Source of the DNA: JBHELT01 sp046262935
GTDB taxonomy: Bacteria; Actinomycetota; CADDZG01; JAHWKV01
Length of the DNA: 12,033 nucleotides
Assembly (NCBI GenBank): GCA_046262935.1
Contig: JBHELT010000036.1
Span: 1-12,033 of the forward strand
Reading direction: 5' to 3'
Under the pieces are notes generated by a model. It was not told the DNA's origin and made no database searches. It saw nothing but the letters and a program-made list of their open reading frames with translations. The translations under genes and the position numbers were made by a program. Below are positions 5,734 through 12,033 of the stretch, in pieces; position 1 is the first letter of the stretch, and the number at the start of each line of letters is the position of its first letter.

Positions 5734-7379
5734 GCATCCCTTCTACGCGCATCACCTTCCTCGGGGGCGTCGGCGAGATAGGGCGCAACATGACGCTCAT
5801 CGAATCCGAGGGTCGGTTGCTGATCGTCGATGTTGGTCTGATGTTTCCCACCGAAGACATGTTGGGTGTTGATCTTGTGCTGCCCGACTTCGAGAACATC
5901 CGCGACCGCGAAGATGACATCGAGGCTATCTTGCTGACGCACGGTCATGAAGACCATGTGGGCGGCGTTCCCTTCCTGATGCGCGAGATGAACCCACCCA
6001 TTTACGGCTCCCCTCTTACGCTGGGACTGCTGAGGAACAAGCTCGTCGAGCACCGTTTCGCCGAGACTGCCGATCTGCATCCCATGCATCACGGACGTCG
6101 ATTGAAACTGGGCCCCTTCGACATCGATCCGATCGAAGTTAGTCATTCGATCCCGGGCGCCCTTGCGTTGGTCATCCATACCCCCGATGGTTCGATACTT
6201 CATACAGGCGACTTCAAGTCCGAATCCGAAACCGATGCTGCGGGAGGCAACCCGGTCGCAGCGCTCAGCGGCACGATCGACGTGATGCTCGCCGATTCGA
6301 CCAATGCCGACCATCCAGGCAAGACCCCATCGGAGGACGTAGCCGCGGCAGGGATCGCAGAAGTCATCGAGTCTGCCGAGGGAAGGGTAGTGATCGCGTG
6401 TTTCGCATCGAACATCCATCGCGTAGCGCAGATCGTCGAGGCCTCTTCGAAGGCTGGGCGTCTTGTGGCGCTTCTTGGCAGAAGCATGATCAACAACGTC
6501 GAGGTCGCCCGCGGTCTCGGCTACGTCAACGCTGACGATTCGATGTTCTTGACCATCGAGGAATCCAAGAGCCATCCACCTGAGCAAACCGTCGTTCTAT
6601 GTACGGGCTCGCAAGGCGAACCGTTGTCGGCACTTTCGTTGATGGCCACGCGCGATCACAAACACATCAAACTGAACGAGACCGACACGGTTGTGCTTTC
6701 AGCAACTCCCATACCCGGCAATGAGTCAGCGGTGAGGCGAGTCATCGATGGACTCTTCCGGATCGGAGCCAGGGTCATCCAGCCTCCGGCATCCCCGGTG
6801 CATGTTTCGGGGCACGCATCGGCCGATGACCTCAAGTTGTTGACATCGAGCGTCAACCCCAAGTGGTTCGTCCCGATACACGGTGAATATCGACATCTCG
6901 CGATCCATGCAGGTCTGGCGCACGAGGCCGGGGTCCCCAAGGATCACATCATGGTCGTGGAAGACGGCGATGTGCTCGAACTAAGTGGCGGGACCCTTTC
7001 CAGGGGCGAGCGGGTCGAGGCAGGATACGTTTTCGTGGACGGGATAGGCATAGGCGACGTGCAGGATGCAGTCCTTCGAGACCGCCGCCTGCTGGCCGAT
7101 GATGGGGTGGTTGTGTGCGTTGTGACCATCGATTCGCAGACCGGTGAGTTGCTGGCAGGACCCGACATCATCTCCCGGGGGTTCGTCTACGAGGACCAAG
7201 CTTCGGGATTCATTGAAATAGCTAGGGCGGAAATTCGCGAATCTTTGGCCGATCTAGCCGAAGATGAGATCACTGATTGGGGCGCCATCAGGCAGCACGT
7301 GCGCAAATCGCTCGGGAAAGCGGTCTGGCGGCACACCAGAAGGCGCCCGATCATAGTGCCGGTTGTGATGGAGGTATGA
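5730..7379 (+). CDS. rnj: Ribonuclease J (metallo-beta-lactamase/beta-CASP), probable CTG start
   Basis: RNase J is a cytoplasmic 5'-3' exonuclease/endonuclease acting in mRNA decay and rRNA maturation. The conserved N-terminus ITFLGGVGEIGRNM begins 9 codons or fewer after the dapA stop, but no ATG, GTG or TTG lies in frame close before it. CTG 5730-5732, sharing CTGA with the dapA TGA and preceded by GGAG at 5722-5725, is the best start, giving 549 residues, typical for the family. ATG 5790 would cut off the conserved beta-strand; ATG 5436 lies deep inside dapA. With the CTG start, the zinc motif HGHEDH is at 71-76, H139, D161 in HTGDF, the beta-CASP motifs GSQGEP 293-298 and HVSGHAS 358-364, and PIHGEYRHL with H384. 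The C-terminal part (about 450-549) fits the RNase J C-terminal domain, including EDEITDWGAIRQHVRKSLGK near the end. The gene is translationally coupled to dapA and abuts ftsK. Catalytic residues are complete. Confidence 0.93.
   Translation: MSIPSTRITFLGGVGEIGRNMTLIESEGRLLIVDVGLMFPTEDMLGVDLVLPDFENIRDREDDIEAILLTHGHEDHVGGVPFLMREMNPPIYGSPLTLGLLRNKLVEHRFAETADLHPMHHGRRLKLGPFDIDPIEVSHSIPGALALVIHTPDGSILHTGDFKSESETDAAGGNPVAALSGTIDVMLADSTNADHPGKTPSEDVAAAGIAEVIESAEGRVVIACFASNIHRVAQIVEASSKAGRLVALLGRSMINNVEVARGLGYVNADDSMFLTIEESKSHPPEQTVVLCTGSQGEPLSALSLMATRDHKHIKLNETDTVVLSATPIPGNESAVRRVIDGLFRIGARVIQPPASPVHVSGHASADDLKLLTSSVNPKWFVPIHGEYRHLAIHAGLAHEAGVPKDHIMVVEDGDVLELSGGTLSRGERVEAGYVFVDGIGIGDVQDAVLRDRRLLADDGVVVCVVTIDSQTGELLAGPDIISRGFVYEDQASGFIEIARAEIRESLADLAEDEITDWGAIRQHVRKSLGKAVWRHTRRRPIIVPVVMEV
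7370..7374 (+). promoter_or_regulatory. Ribosome binding site of ftsK inside the rnj end
   Basis: GGAGG lies within the last codons of rnj, 5 bases before GTG 7380. It supports the GTG start and translation coupled to rnj termination at 7377-7379. The ATG at 7376 is in another frame. Confidence 0.7.
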
Positions 7380-9728
7380 GTGTCGCCAACTACAACCAGA
7401 AAAAGGCCAGCTCCTTCTAGGGGCCGAAAGGCCGCGCCCAAACGCAACTCCTACAAGCGAAAGAGCAAGACGACTGCACCCGGTTCGCGCCTGATCGCGG
7501 CCATGTCGCGGCACCTCAGCGATCAACGCCACGATGTTGTCGGAGTTGGCCTTGTGTTCTTCGGGATATTGAGCGGGCTTGGCTTATACGCGGACCTGGC
7601 CGGGCTCGCGGGCCACGGCATAGAAGTGGCCCTCAAGTGGCTGCTGGGTTCATCGGCTCTGGTGGTCCCGCCAGTTCTCGCGTTCGTGGGCATCATGGTC
7701 CTTCGAAAGGGAAGCGGCGAGCAGGCTGCCCGCATCGGGATCGGTGCAGCTATGACGATGCTGGCGGCATCGGCGTTCAGTCATCTGCTCTGGGCAAGCG
7801 ACGCGGCGGGTCTCAAGTTGGAAGAGATGCCGCGGCTCGGCGGTGTCCTTGGCGCGGGGCTAGCATGGCCACTCGAACGACTGCTCTCGGTATGGGGAGC
7901 AGGGCTTTTCATCGTTTCGTTCGGCTTCATCGGCCTACTGGTGCTCACCAAGACTCCAGTCTCGCGAGTCATCGGGTGGGTGAAAGGCGGCCTCGGCGCT
8001 GTCGCTTGGGCACTCAAGTCGGTCGTGATGATGGCGGCCCCCGTGGGGGCCGCACTGTGGGACAAGGTCCGCAACTTAAAACCCCCAGCGCTGCCGCCGG
8101 GGGCCATCACCCCGCCCAAACCTAAGCGTCAACGTCGCCCGAAGAAAACAGTCGAAGATGAGACGGACTCCGACGATCCCCCTTACGAAGAGATCTCGCT
8201 TGTCGACGAAGAGCCAACATCGCTGATTCCCGTGACAGCAGCACCGCCACCACTTTCGGCTCAGGGTTACCGCATGCCGCCTCTCGACCTTCTGGTGAAG
8301 AGTGACGCCGCCGAGATCTCTAAGCGCGCCATCGAAGAAACCATCGAGACATTGGAAAAGACCCTTCAGCAGTTCTTGGTCGATGCGCGCGTTACCGGCT
8401 ATACGACAGGGCCAACCGTAACGCGCTACGAGATCGAACTCGGCCCTGCGGTGAAGGTGAACCGCGTCGTTGGCCTTCAGAACGAGATCAAGTACGCCCT
8501 GGCATCGGGGGAGTTGCGGATACTCGCACCCATACCGGGCAAGTCGGCGATAGGCATCGAGGTCCCCAACCGCGATCGCAACCGCGTGACACTCGGCGAT
8601 GTGCTCAGTTCGCCAACGGCCAAAGCAGCTCCGCATCCCTTGACCGTTGGACTAGGACAAGACATCTCCGGTCAGCCAGTAGTAGTGAGCCTCGCTGACA
8701 TGCCGCATCTTTTGATCGCGGGGGCGACTGGTGCAGGTAAGTCATCGTGTATCAACGCGATGCTTTCTTCGATCATCATCCGTTCGCGGCCCGACCAGGT
8801 TCGCCTTCTGCTTATCGATCCCAAGCGCGTCGAGTTATCCGGCTACAACGGTGTGCCGCATCTTTTGACTCCTGTGGTCACCTCGCCGCGAAAGGCAGCA
8901 GAGGCACTTGGGTGGGTCGTCAAAGAGATGGAGGCCCGCTACGAGGTGATGGGCTCTGTTGGGATGCGTCATATCGACATGTACAACGAGGCGGTTCGTT
9001 CATCTTCGCTTCCCGATTTCGACGATGGCATGCCGCGCAGCCCTTGGCCCTATTACCTGGTGGTCGTTGATGAACTCGCTGATCTGATGATGGTCGCGGC
9101 GCGGGACGTCGAAGATGCCATATGCCGCATCGCACAGATGGCGCGCGCGGTTGGCATCCACCTCGTTGTCGCGACGCAGCGCCCGTCGGTCGACGTCGTG
9201 ACCGGTGTTATCAAAGCCAACATCCCGTCGCGGCTCGCCTTCGCAACGGCTAGCGCGCAGGATTCGCGGGTCATCCTCGACGAAGGCGGCGCCGATCGGT
9301 TGATCGGAAAGGGCGATCTGCTTTACAAACACATGTCGGCCCCCCGGCCTCAGCGCATCCAGGGGGCATGGGTTTCGGAGAAAGAGATCGAGGCGGTCGT
9401 CGGCTGGTGCAGACGTCAGCGCGACGTCAACTACGTCGAGGGCGTTGTGAGCGAAGGCCACAGCCATCAGGGTCAGGGCTCGATCTCTCATGGAGCAGAT
9501 GACGACGACGAAGTCTTGATGAATCAGGCGCTCGAACTGGTTGTGCGTTCTGGCCTTGGCTCGACCTCTATGCTGCAGCGCAAATTGAAGGTCGGCTTCG
9601 CCCGGGCCGGTCGCCTGATGGACCTGCTCGAAGAGCGTGGCGTTGTTGGTCCCTCGCTTGGTTCCAAACCGCGGGACGTGCTGATGGGGGTCGAAGAGCT
9701 CGAGGGTGGGGCTCAGTCTCCCGAGTAG
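7380..9728 (+). CDS. ftsK: DNA translocase FtsK/SpoIIIE
   Basis: This 782-residue protein is a septal membrane-anchored DNA pump that clears and segregates chromosomal DNA during division. A Lys/Arg-rich cytoplasmic N-terminus (1-50) is followed by about four membrane segments (roughly 52-72, 84-108, 113-137, 168-190). A Pro-rich then acidic linker (about 230-295) follows, and from about 298 the motor: alpha/beta domains including TGPTVTRYEIELGPAVKVNRV, Walker A GATGAGKS at 448-455, DPKRVELSGYNGVPHLL, and Walker B LVVVDELADLM with D564/E565. RPSVDVVTGVIKANIPSRLAF follows. The C-terminal winged-helix gamma domain (about 705-775) contains LQRKLKVGFARAGRLMDLLEERGVVGP, the part that reads KOPS/SRS-type orientation sequences. 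The linker is short compared with E. coli FtsK and more like SpoIIIE. The start is GTG directly after the rnj stop with GGAGG upstream. The end overlaps a convergent small ORF by 16 bases. Confidence 0.97.
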   Translation: MSPTTTRKRPAPSRGRKAAPKRNSYKRKSKTTAPGSRLIAAMSRHLSDQRHDVVGVGLVFFGILSGLGLYADLAGLAGHGIEVALKWLLGSSALVVPPVLAFVGIMVLRKGSGEQAARIGIGAAMTMLAASAFSHLLWASDAAGLKLEEMPRLGGVLGAGLAWPLERLLSVWGAGLFIVSFGFIGLLVLTKTPVSRVIGWVKGGLGAVAWALKSVVMMAAPVGAALWDKVRNLKPPALPPGAITPPKPKRQRRPKKTVEDETDSDDPPYEEISLVDEEPTSLIPVTAAPPPLSAQGYRMPPLDLLVKSDAAEISKRAIEETIETLEKTLQQFLVDARVTGYTTGPTVTRYEIELGPAVKVNRVVGLQNEIKYALASGELRILAPIPGKSAIGIEVPNRDRNRVTLGDVLSSPTAKAAPHPLTVGLGQDISGQPVVVSLADMPHLLIAGATGAGKSSCINAMLSSIIIRSRPDQVRLLLIDPKRVELSGYNGVPHLLTPVVTSPRKAAEALGWVVKEMEARYEVMGSVGMRHIDMYNEAVRSSSLPDFDDGMPRSPWPYYLVVVDELADLMMVAARDVEDAICRIAQMARAVGIHLVVATQRPSVDVVTGVIKANIPSRLAFATASAQDSRVILDEGGADRLIGKGDLLYKHMSAPRPQRIQGAWVSEKEIEAVVGWCRRQRDVNYVEGVVSEGHSHQGQGSISHGADDDDEVLMNQALELVVRSGLGSTSMLQRKLKVGFARAGRLMDLLEERGVVGPSLGSKPRDVLMGVEELEGGAQSPE

Positions 9729-9931
9729 GCCCCCAAGTCGTCGATACGCCGTTTCGCCTGCTCAACCAGTGCAGCGTCGCCGATCCCTTCTGCTGCAGCC
9801 AGGGCTTCGCCATAGCGCTTGCGTGCCCTTTCGATAGCCCTTGCGTCAGCTCCGAATTTCAAGAAATTGTCAGCGGTTAGCAGCATGTGCCATATCGCGG
9901 CAGCGTCTTTGGCTTCGGAGGCGTCGTCCAC
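9713..9931 (-). CDS. Small helical (TPR-like) protein, 72 aa
   Basis: The frame runs from GTG 9931 to TGA 9713-9715 on the minus strand. An in-frame TAG at 9941-9943 leaves GTG as the only reasonable start. The product is all helical in appearance: DDASEAKDAAAIWHMLLTAD, then AIERARKRYGEALAAAEGI and DAALVEQAKRRIDDLGAY, spaced like one tetratricopeptide-type helix pair. This suggests a small protein-protein interaction module, but no function can be assigned. It has no Shine-Dalgarno sequence; a TAGCAT box 6 bases before the GTG could start a leaderless transcript. Its end overlaps the ftsK end by 16 bases and its start faces the RodZ-like gene across 140 bases. The regular heptad-like helix pattern and the absence of any plus-strand gene here argue that it is real. 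Confidence 0.6.
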   Translation of the reverse strand: MDDASEAKDAAAIWHMLLTADNFLKFGADARAIERARKRYGEALAAAEGIGDAALVEQAKRRIDDLGAYSGD

Positions 9932-9937
9932 ACAAGG

Positions 9938-9943
9938 ATGCTA
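9938..9943 (-). promoter_or_regulatory. Candidate -10 box (TAGCAT) for the small helical protein
   Basis: On the minus strand TAGCAT matches TANNNT and ends 6 bases before GTG 9931, so a transcript beginning 7 bases downstream would start at the start codon. No -35 element was recognised. Chance occurrence cannot be excluded. Confidence 0.3.
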
Positions 9944-10007
9944 ACCGAAGGGCCCCCGAGCACGCGAAGGCCCACTCGGACGACGATTTATCAACAAAGC
10001 GTCAGGA

Positions 10008-10038
10008 TTGACCGCTTCACGCCTATGCCGCCTATAAT
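10008..10038 (+). promoter_or_regulatory. Sigma70-type promoter of the rodZ-like gene
   Basis: TTGACC at 10008-10013 and a perfect TATAAT at 10033-10038, spaced by 19 bases, a little longer than the ideal 17. Transcription would begin around 10045, giving a leader of about 27 bases before ATG 10072. This is the best promoter match in the window. It may drive rodZ-like, pgsA and cinA together. Confidence 0.65.
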
Positions 10039-10041
10039 CCA

Positions 10042-10064
10042 GGGCAAGCCGCCCACGGCTGCCC
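10042..10064 (+). promoter_or_regulatory. Bulged hairpin in the rodZ-like leader
   Basis: GGGC (10042-10045) pairs with GCCC (10061-10064) and AGCCG (10047-10051) with CGGCT (10056-10060). This gives nine base pairs with a single bulged A and a CCCA loop, ending 7 bases before the ATG. No T-run follows, so it is not a standard terminator. It overlaps the predicted transcription start, so it could be a 5' stabilising hairpin, a translation control element, or a DNA operator. Confidence 0.5.
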
Positions 10065-10071
10065 CTCATCT

Positions 10072-10851
10072 ATGTCAAAAGAACTTCACACGCTCGGAGA
10101 GCGACTACGCGCAGCAAGGGAGGCGATCCCCGCCTCCGTTTACCAAGCCGCGCGCGACACCAAGATCAGGGTCGACTTCCTCGAAGCCATGGAGCAAGAC
10201 AACTTTCGTTTCTTGTCTGGGGGCGCCTACGTTAAGGGGATGCTCCGCAGTTACGGGAAATGGCTCGGCCTCGATGAGGACCAACTGGCCGAACAGTTCG
10301 ACAGGGCGCACGCAACAACGAGCGTGCCTACCATCGAGAAACTTGCGGCAGAGCCGGCACAAGCGGGCCCCCGATCGCGCCGCCCCGGATGGTTGATCGC
10401 CGGGGGCCTTGCGGCAACCACTCTTTTGGTGCTCTCGCTCATCGGTGTGATGAACCCCGTTACCAAGGTGGCAACGCCCCCCAACCCACCATCGGACCCG
10501 CGCGCTGCTGCGGCGTCATCGCCAGGTTCATCGAGTACTTCGACAGTTGCCCAAGCACCCGCTCCAAGCGATGGCGTGCAATTGACCATAACCATCGTTG
10601 GAAAGTCGAGCTGGCTGCGTGTCCTAACCGACCCCGTCGACGACCGCTCTGCCGCCGCTTTCGAAGGAACGCTTACGGGCGGTTCGATCAAGACTTTCAG
10701 CGCGCATCAACTTATGCGGCTGCTCGTGGGAGATGTCAGTGCTGTTCGCATAACCTTGAACGGCCGCGATCTTGGAGTGCCTCCCGGCTCGAAGGGGCAG
10801 ATCGGTCGCTTCGATTTCAAACCCGAAACGACAACGCTGGTTCGCGGCTGA
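10072..10851 (+). CDS. rodZ: RodZ-like helix-turn-helix membrane protein with DUF4115
   Basis: Predicted 259 residues. The N-terminal cytoplasmic HTH_25-type domain (about 5-72) contains LGERLRAAREA and the conserved GAYVKGMLRSYGKWLGLD, where RodZ contacts MreB in rod-shaped bacteria. One membrane segment lies at about 107-127 after an RSRRPG basic stretch, giving N-in topology. A Pro/Ser/Ala-rich linker (130-168) leads to an extracytoplasmic DUF4115 beta domain (about 168-255) with SSWLRVLTD, FEGTLTGGSIKTF and ITLNGRDLG. In other bacteria RodZ anchors the MreB cytoskeleton and shapes elongation; whether this organism has MreB cannot be seen here. The ATG start at 10072 lies behind a TATAAT promoter and a hairpin, with no Shine-Dalgarno sequence. 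The order rodZ-like, pgsA, cinA is conserved in Bacillus (ymfM-pgsA-cinA), supporting the identification. It is RodZ-like by architecture; the exact partner is inferred. Confidence 0.88.
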   Translation: MSKELHTLGERLRAAREAIPASVYQAARDTKIRVDFLEAMEQDNFRFLSGGAYVKGMLRSYGKWLGLDEDQLAEQFDRAHATTSVPTIEKLAAEPAQAGPRSRRPGWLIAGGLAATTLLVLSLIGVMNPVTKVATPPNPPSDPRAAAASSPGSSSTSTVAQAPAPSDGVQLTITIVGKSSWLRVLTDPVDDRSAAAFEGTLTGGSIKTFSAHQLMRLLVGDVSAVRITLNGRDLGVPPGSKGQIGRFDFKPETTTLVRG

Positions 10852-10886
10852 GCCCCGCTGCACTGCGTCGCTAACTCGCGCCGCAG

Positions 10887-10899
10887 GCCGCTGAGCGGC
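10887..10899 (+). repeat. Short inverted repeat between the rodZ-like gene and pgsA
   Basis: GCCGC at 10887-10891 and GCGGC at 10895-10899 flank TGA and could form a small five-pair hairpin in the 62-base gap. No T-run follows, so termination is doubtful. It sits directly before the TAATCT box, so it could instead be a weak binding site. Low confidence. Confidence 0.25.
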
Positions 10900-10905
10900 T
10901 AATCT
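10900..10905 (+). promoter_or_regulatory. Candidate -10 box (TAATCT) just before pgsA
   Basis: TAATCT matches TANNNT and ends 8 bases before the pgsA ATG at 10914, so an independent transcript would begin about two bases before the start codon. There is no clear Shine-Dalgarno sequence for pgsA and no evident -35. It may add an internal leaderless promoter to the rodZ-like operon. Confidence 0.3.
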
Positions 10906-10913
10906 GGGCGGTC

Positions 10914-11504
10914 ATGTGGCCCAATGTCGTAACCAGCGCAAGGATCGCGTCGATCCCTTTCTTCCTGTGGTTCTTGTTCCATGGGTCCACGGGTACAACC
11001 GCACCCCCTGGTTCTTTCAGCGCACCGTGGGCGGGGACCGATGCGGCCACGTGGACCGCTTCAGCGATATTCGCTGTAGCAGCAGCATCAGACCTGCTCG
11101 ATGGCTACCTTGCCCGCCGCCTGGATTGCGTGACGGAACTCGGCCAGTGGCTCGATCCTTTGGCCGACAAACTGCTCGTCGGCGCGGCATTGATAGGTTT
11201 GGTCGCGCTTAGGGGTCTGCCCATCTGGGTAGCCATCGTCATCGGTGTGAGAGAGCTTGCGGTTTCGATACTCAGGGCGGTCGGCGTGAGACGCGGCAAC
11301 GCGATGCCGGCGAGTTTCCCTGGAAAAGTCAAAACAGCGATCCAGATCCCCATGGTGTTGGTGTGGCTGTTTCCGCGGCGCTCTTGGATGATCATCGTCC
11401 AAGATGTGGTCATGTATCTAGCGGTTGTGCTGACTGTAGGATCAGGCGCTTTATATTTCACGAAGGCGAAGCAGATGCTCTCTCGCCGCGAGTCAATTTC
11501 ATGA
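10914..11504 (+). CDS. pgsA: CDP-diacylglycerol--glycerol-3-phosphate 3-phosphatidyltransferase
   Basis: PgsA makes phosphatidylglycerol phosphate from CDP-diacylglycerol and glycerol-3-phosphate in the cytoplasmic membrane, the first dedicated step to phosphatidylglycerol and cardiolipin. The 196-residue polytopic protein carries a complete CDP-alcohol phosphotransferase signature: D60, D63, G64, A67, R68, G77, D81 and D85, in the pattern DxxDGxxAR(x8)GxxxDxxxD. The N-terminal WPNVVTSARIASIPFF matches the PNxLTxxRI start of PgsA proteins and supports ATG 10914. A Gly/Thr/Pro loop at 24-48 after the first membrane segment is slightly extended. FPGKVKTAIQI at about 139-149 is also typical for PgsA and favours glycerol-3-phosphate over inositol phosphate as acceptor. 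The stop TGA overlaps the cinA ATG (ATGA), indicating translational coupling. It follows the rodZ-like gene by 62 bases. Confidence 0.93.
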   Translation: MWPNVVTSARIASIPFFLWFLFHGSTGTTAPPGSFSAPWAGTDAATWTASAIFAVAAASDLLDGYLARRLDCVTELGQWLDPLADKLLVGAALIGLVALRGLPIWVAIVIGVRELAVSILRAVGVRRGNAMPASFPGKVKTAIQIPMVLVWLFPRRSWMIIVQDVVMYLAVVLTVGSGALYFTKAKQMLSRRESIS

Positions 11505-12033
11505 GAGCCGAGATCATCGCGGTTGGCACCGAACTTCTGATCGGACAGATCGCCAACACCAATGCACAGAAGATGTCTTCATGGCTGGCCGACATCGGTG
11601 TCGATGTGATGTTCCATACAACGGTCGGTGACAACGAAGAGCGCATCGCTTCGACGATCTCGAAAGCATGCGCGCGCTGCGATGTTGTGATCATCACCGG
11701 GGGACTTGGACCGACCCACGATGACTTAACCCGCGAGGCCATCGCTCGAAGCACTAACAGACCGCTTGGTCGCGACCCGTTACTCGAACAACAACTGCGA
11801 GAAAGGTTCGCTAACTTCGGACGCGAGATGGCTCCTGAGAATCTGAAGCAGGCCGATTTGCCCGAAGGCGCCTCGCCCTTGCCTAATCCGCGCGGAACCG
11901 CTCCTGGTGTGATGTTGCAACAGGGCGACGTTTGGATATTCGCTGTGCCTGGGGTCCCCTCCGAGATGGAGCACATGATGCGCGAACTCGTTCTGCCGCA
12001 TCTATCGGCGCTCGCAGGGCAGGTGCGATTGGT
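11501..12033 (+). CDS. cinA: CinA family protein, N-terminal part (3' truncated by window)
   Basis: The frame starts at ATG 11501, overlapping the pgsA stop as ATGA, and stays open to the window end (177 codons). It shows the MoaB/MogA-like (MoCF) domain of CinA: AVGTELLIGQIANTNA near residues 7-22, then VVIITGGLGPTHDDLTREA at about 62-80, then NPRGTAPGV and VPGVPSEMEHM. This domain has ADP-ribose/CoA-type pyrophosphatase activity in characterised CinA proteins; many full-length versions add a C-terminal nicotinamide mononucleotide deamidase (PncC) domain, which would lie outside the window. CinA is around 410-420 residues in the family, so less than half is visible. A cytoplasmic role in NAD by-product clean-up is inferred from the family. 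The pgsA-cinA(-recA) order is common, so recA may follow. Confidence 0.93.
   Translation, partial: MRAEIIAVGTELLIGQIANTNAQKMSSWLADIGVDVMFHTTVGDNEERIASTISKACARCDVVIITGGLGPTHDDLTREAIARSTNRPLGRDPLLEQQLRERFANFGREMAPENLKQADLPEGASPLPNPRGTAPGVMLQQGDVWIFAVPGVPSEMEHMMRELVLPHLSALAGQVRL

Noticed and set aside
5637..6587. 316-codon minus-strand open frame
   Set aside because: Antisense to dapA/RNase J, with no recognisable domain; explained by GC-rich codon bias of the real genes.
9708..9733. GGGGC/GCCCC inverted repeat around the ftsK stop as a terminator
   Set aside because: Only five pairs with a long loop and no T-run on either strand.

Overview
The window looks like a chromosomal core-gene segment of a moderately high-GC bacterium, most likely an actinomycete-type (Actinomycetota) lineage. 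This rests on the gene order (M16 peptidase end, dapB, dapA, RNase J, FtsK/SpoIIIE, RodZ-like protein, pgsA, cinA) and on GC-rich codon use. Part of that order (dapA, rnj, spoIIIE, rodZ-like, pgsA, cinA) is also known from Bacillus, so placement below phylum is not attempted.

Layout. Bases 1-261 are the 3' end of an M16 zinc peptidase gene. On the minus strand follow a 72-codon small ORF (309-527) and a 187-residue Cys-rich, CXXCH-containing membrane protein (554-1117). dapB (1148-1957) leaves divergently from the latter and is followed after 19 bases by a metal-dependent amidohydrolase (1977-3176). A secreted kelch-repeat/fibronectin III protein is encoded convergently on the minus strand (3187-4715); its frame is broken by one base in a glycine-rich, Cys-containing stretch. 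A divergent 133-base gap leads into a tight operon: dapA (4849-5733), RNase J (5730-7379, apparently starting at CTG inside the dapA stop region) and ftsK (7380-9728, GTG start abutting the rnj stop). A short helical protein on the minus strand (9713-9931) overlaps the ftsK end. Then come a RodZ-like HTH/membrane protein (10072-10851), pgsA (10914-11504) and the first 177 codons of cinA (from 11501, running off the window).

Functionally, dapA and dapB catalyse the two consecutive early steps of the diaminopimelate/lysine branch that feeds peptidoglycan. RNase J handles mRNA/rRNA processing, FtsK moves DNA at the division septum, the RodZ-like protein is linked to cell shape, and PgsA makes the phosphatidylglycerol phosphate precursor of anionic lipids. 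The 309-1117 pair and the amidohydrolase plus kelch genes sit between and around the dap genes as accessory insertions.

No CRISPR array, rRNA, tRNA, transposase or integrase was seen. No obviously new multi-gene system is present. The points most worth a second look are the CXXCH membrane protein without an export signal and its small downstream partner, the CTG start of RNase J, the one-base frameshift in the kelch protein, a bulged hairpin filling the rodZ-like leader, and -10-like TANNNT boxes placed a few bases before three start codons with no ribosome binding site.
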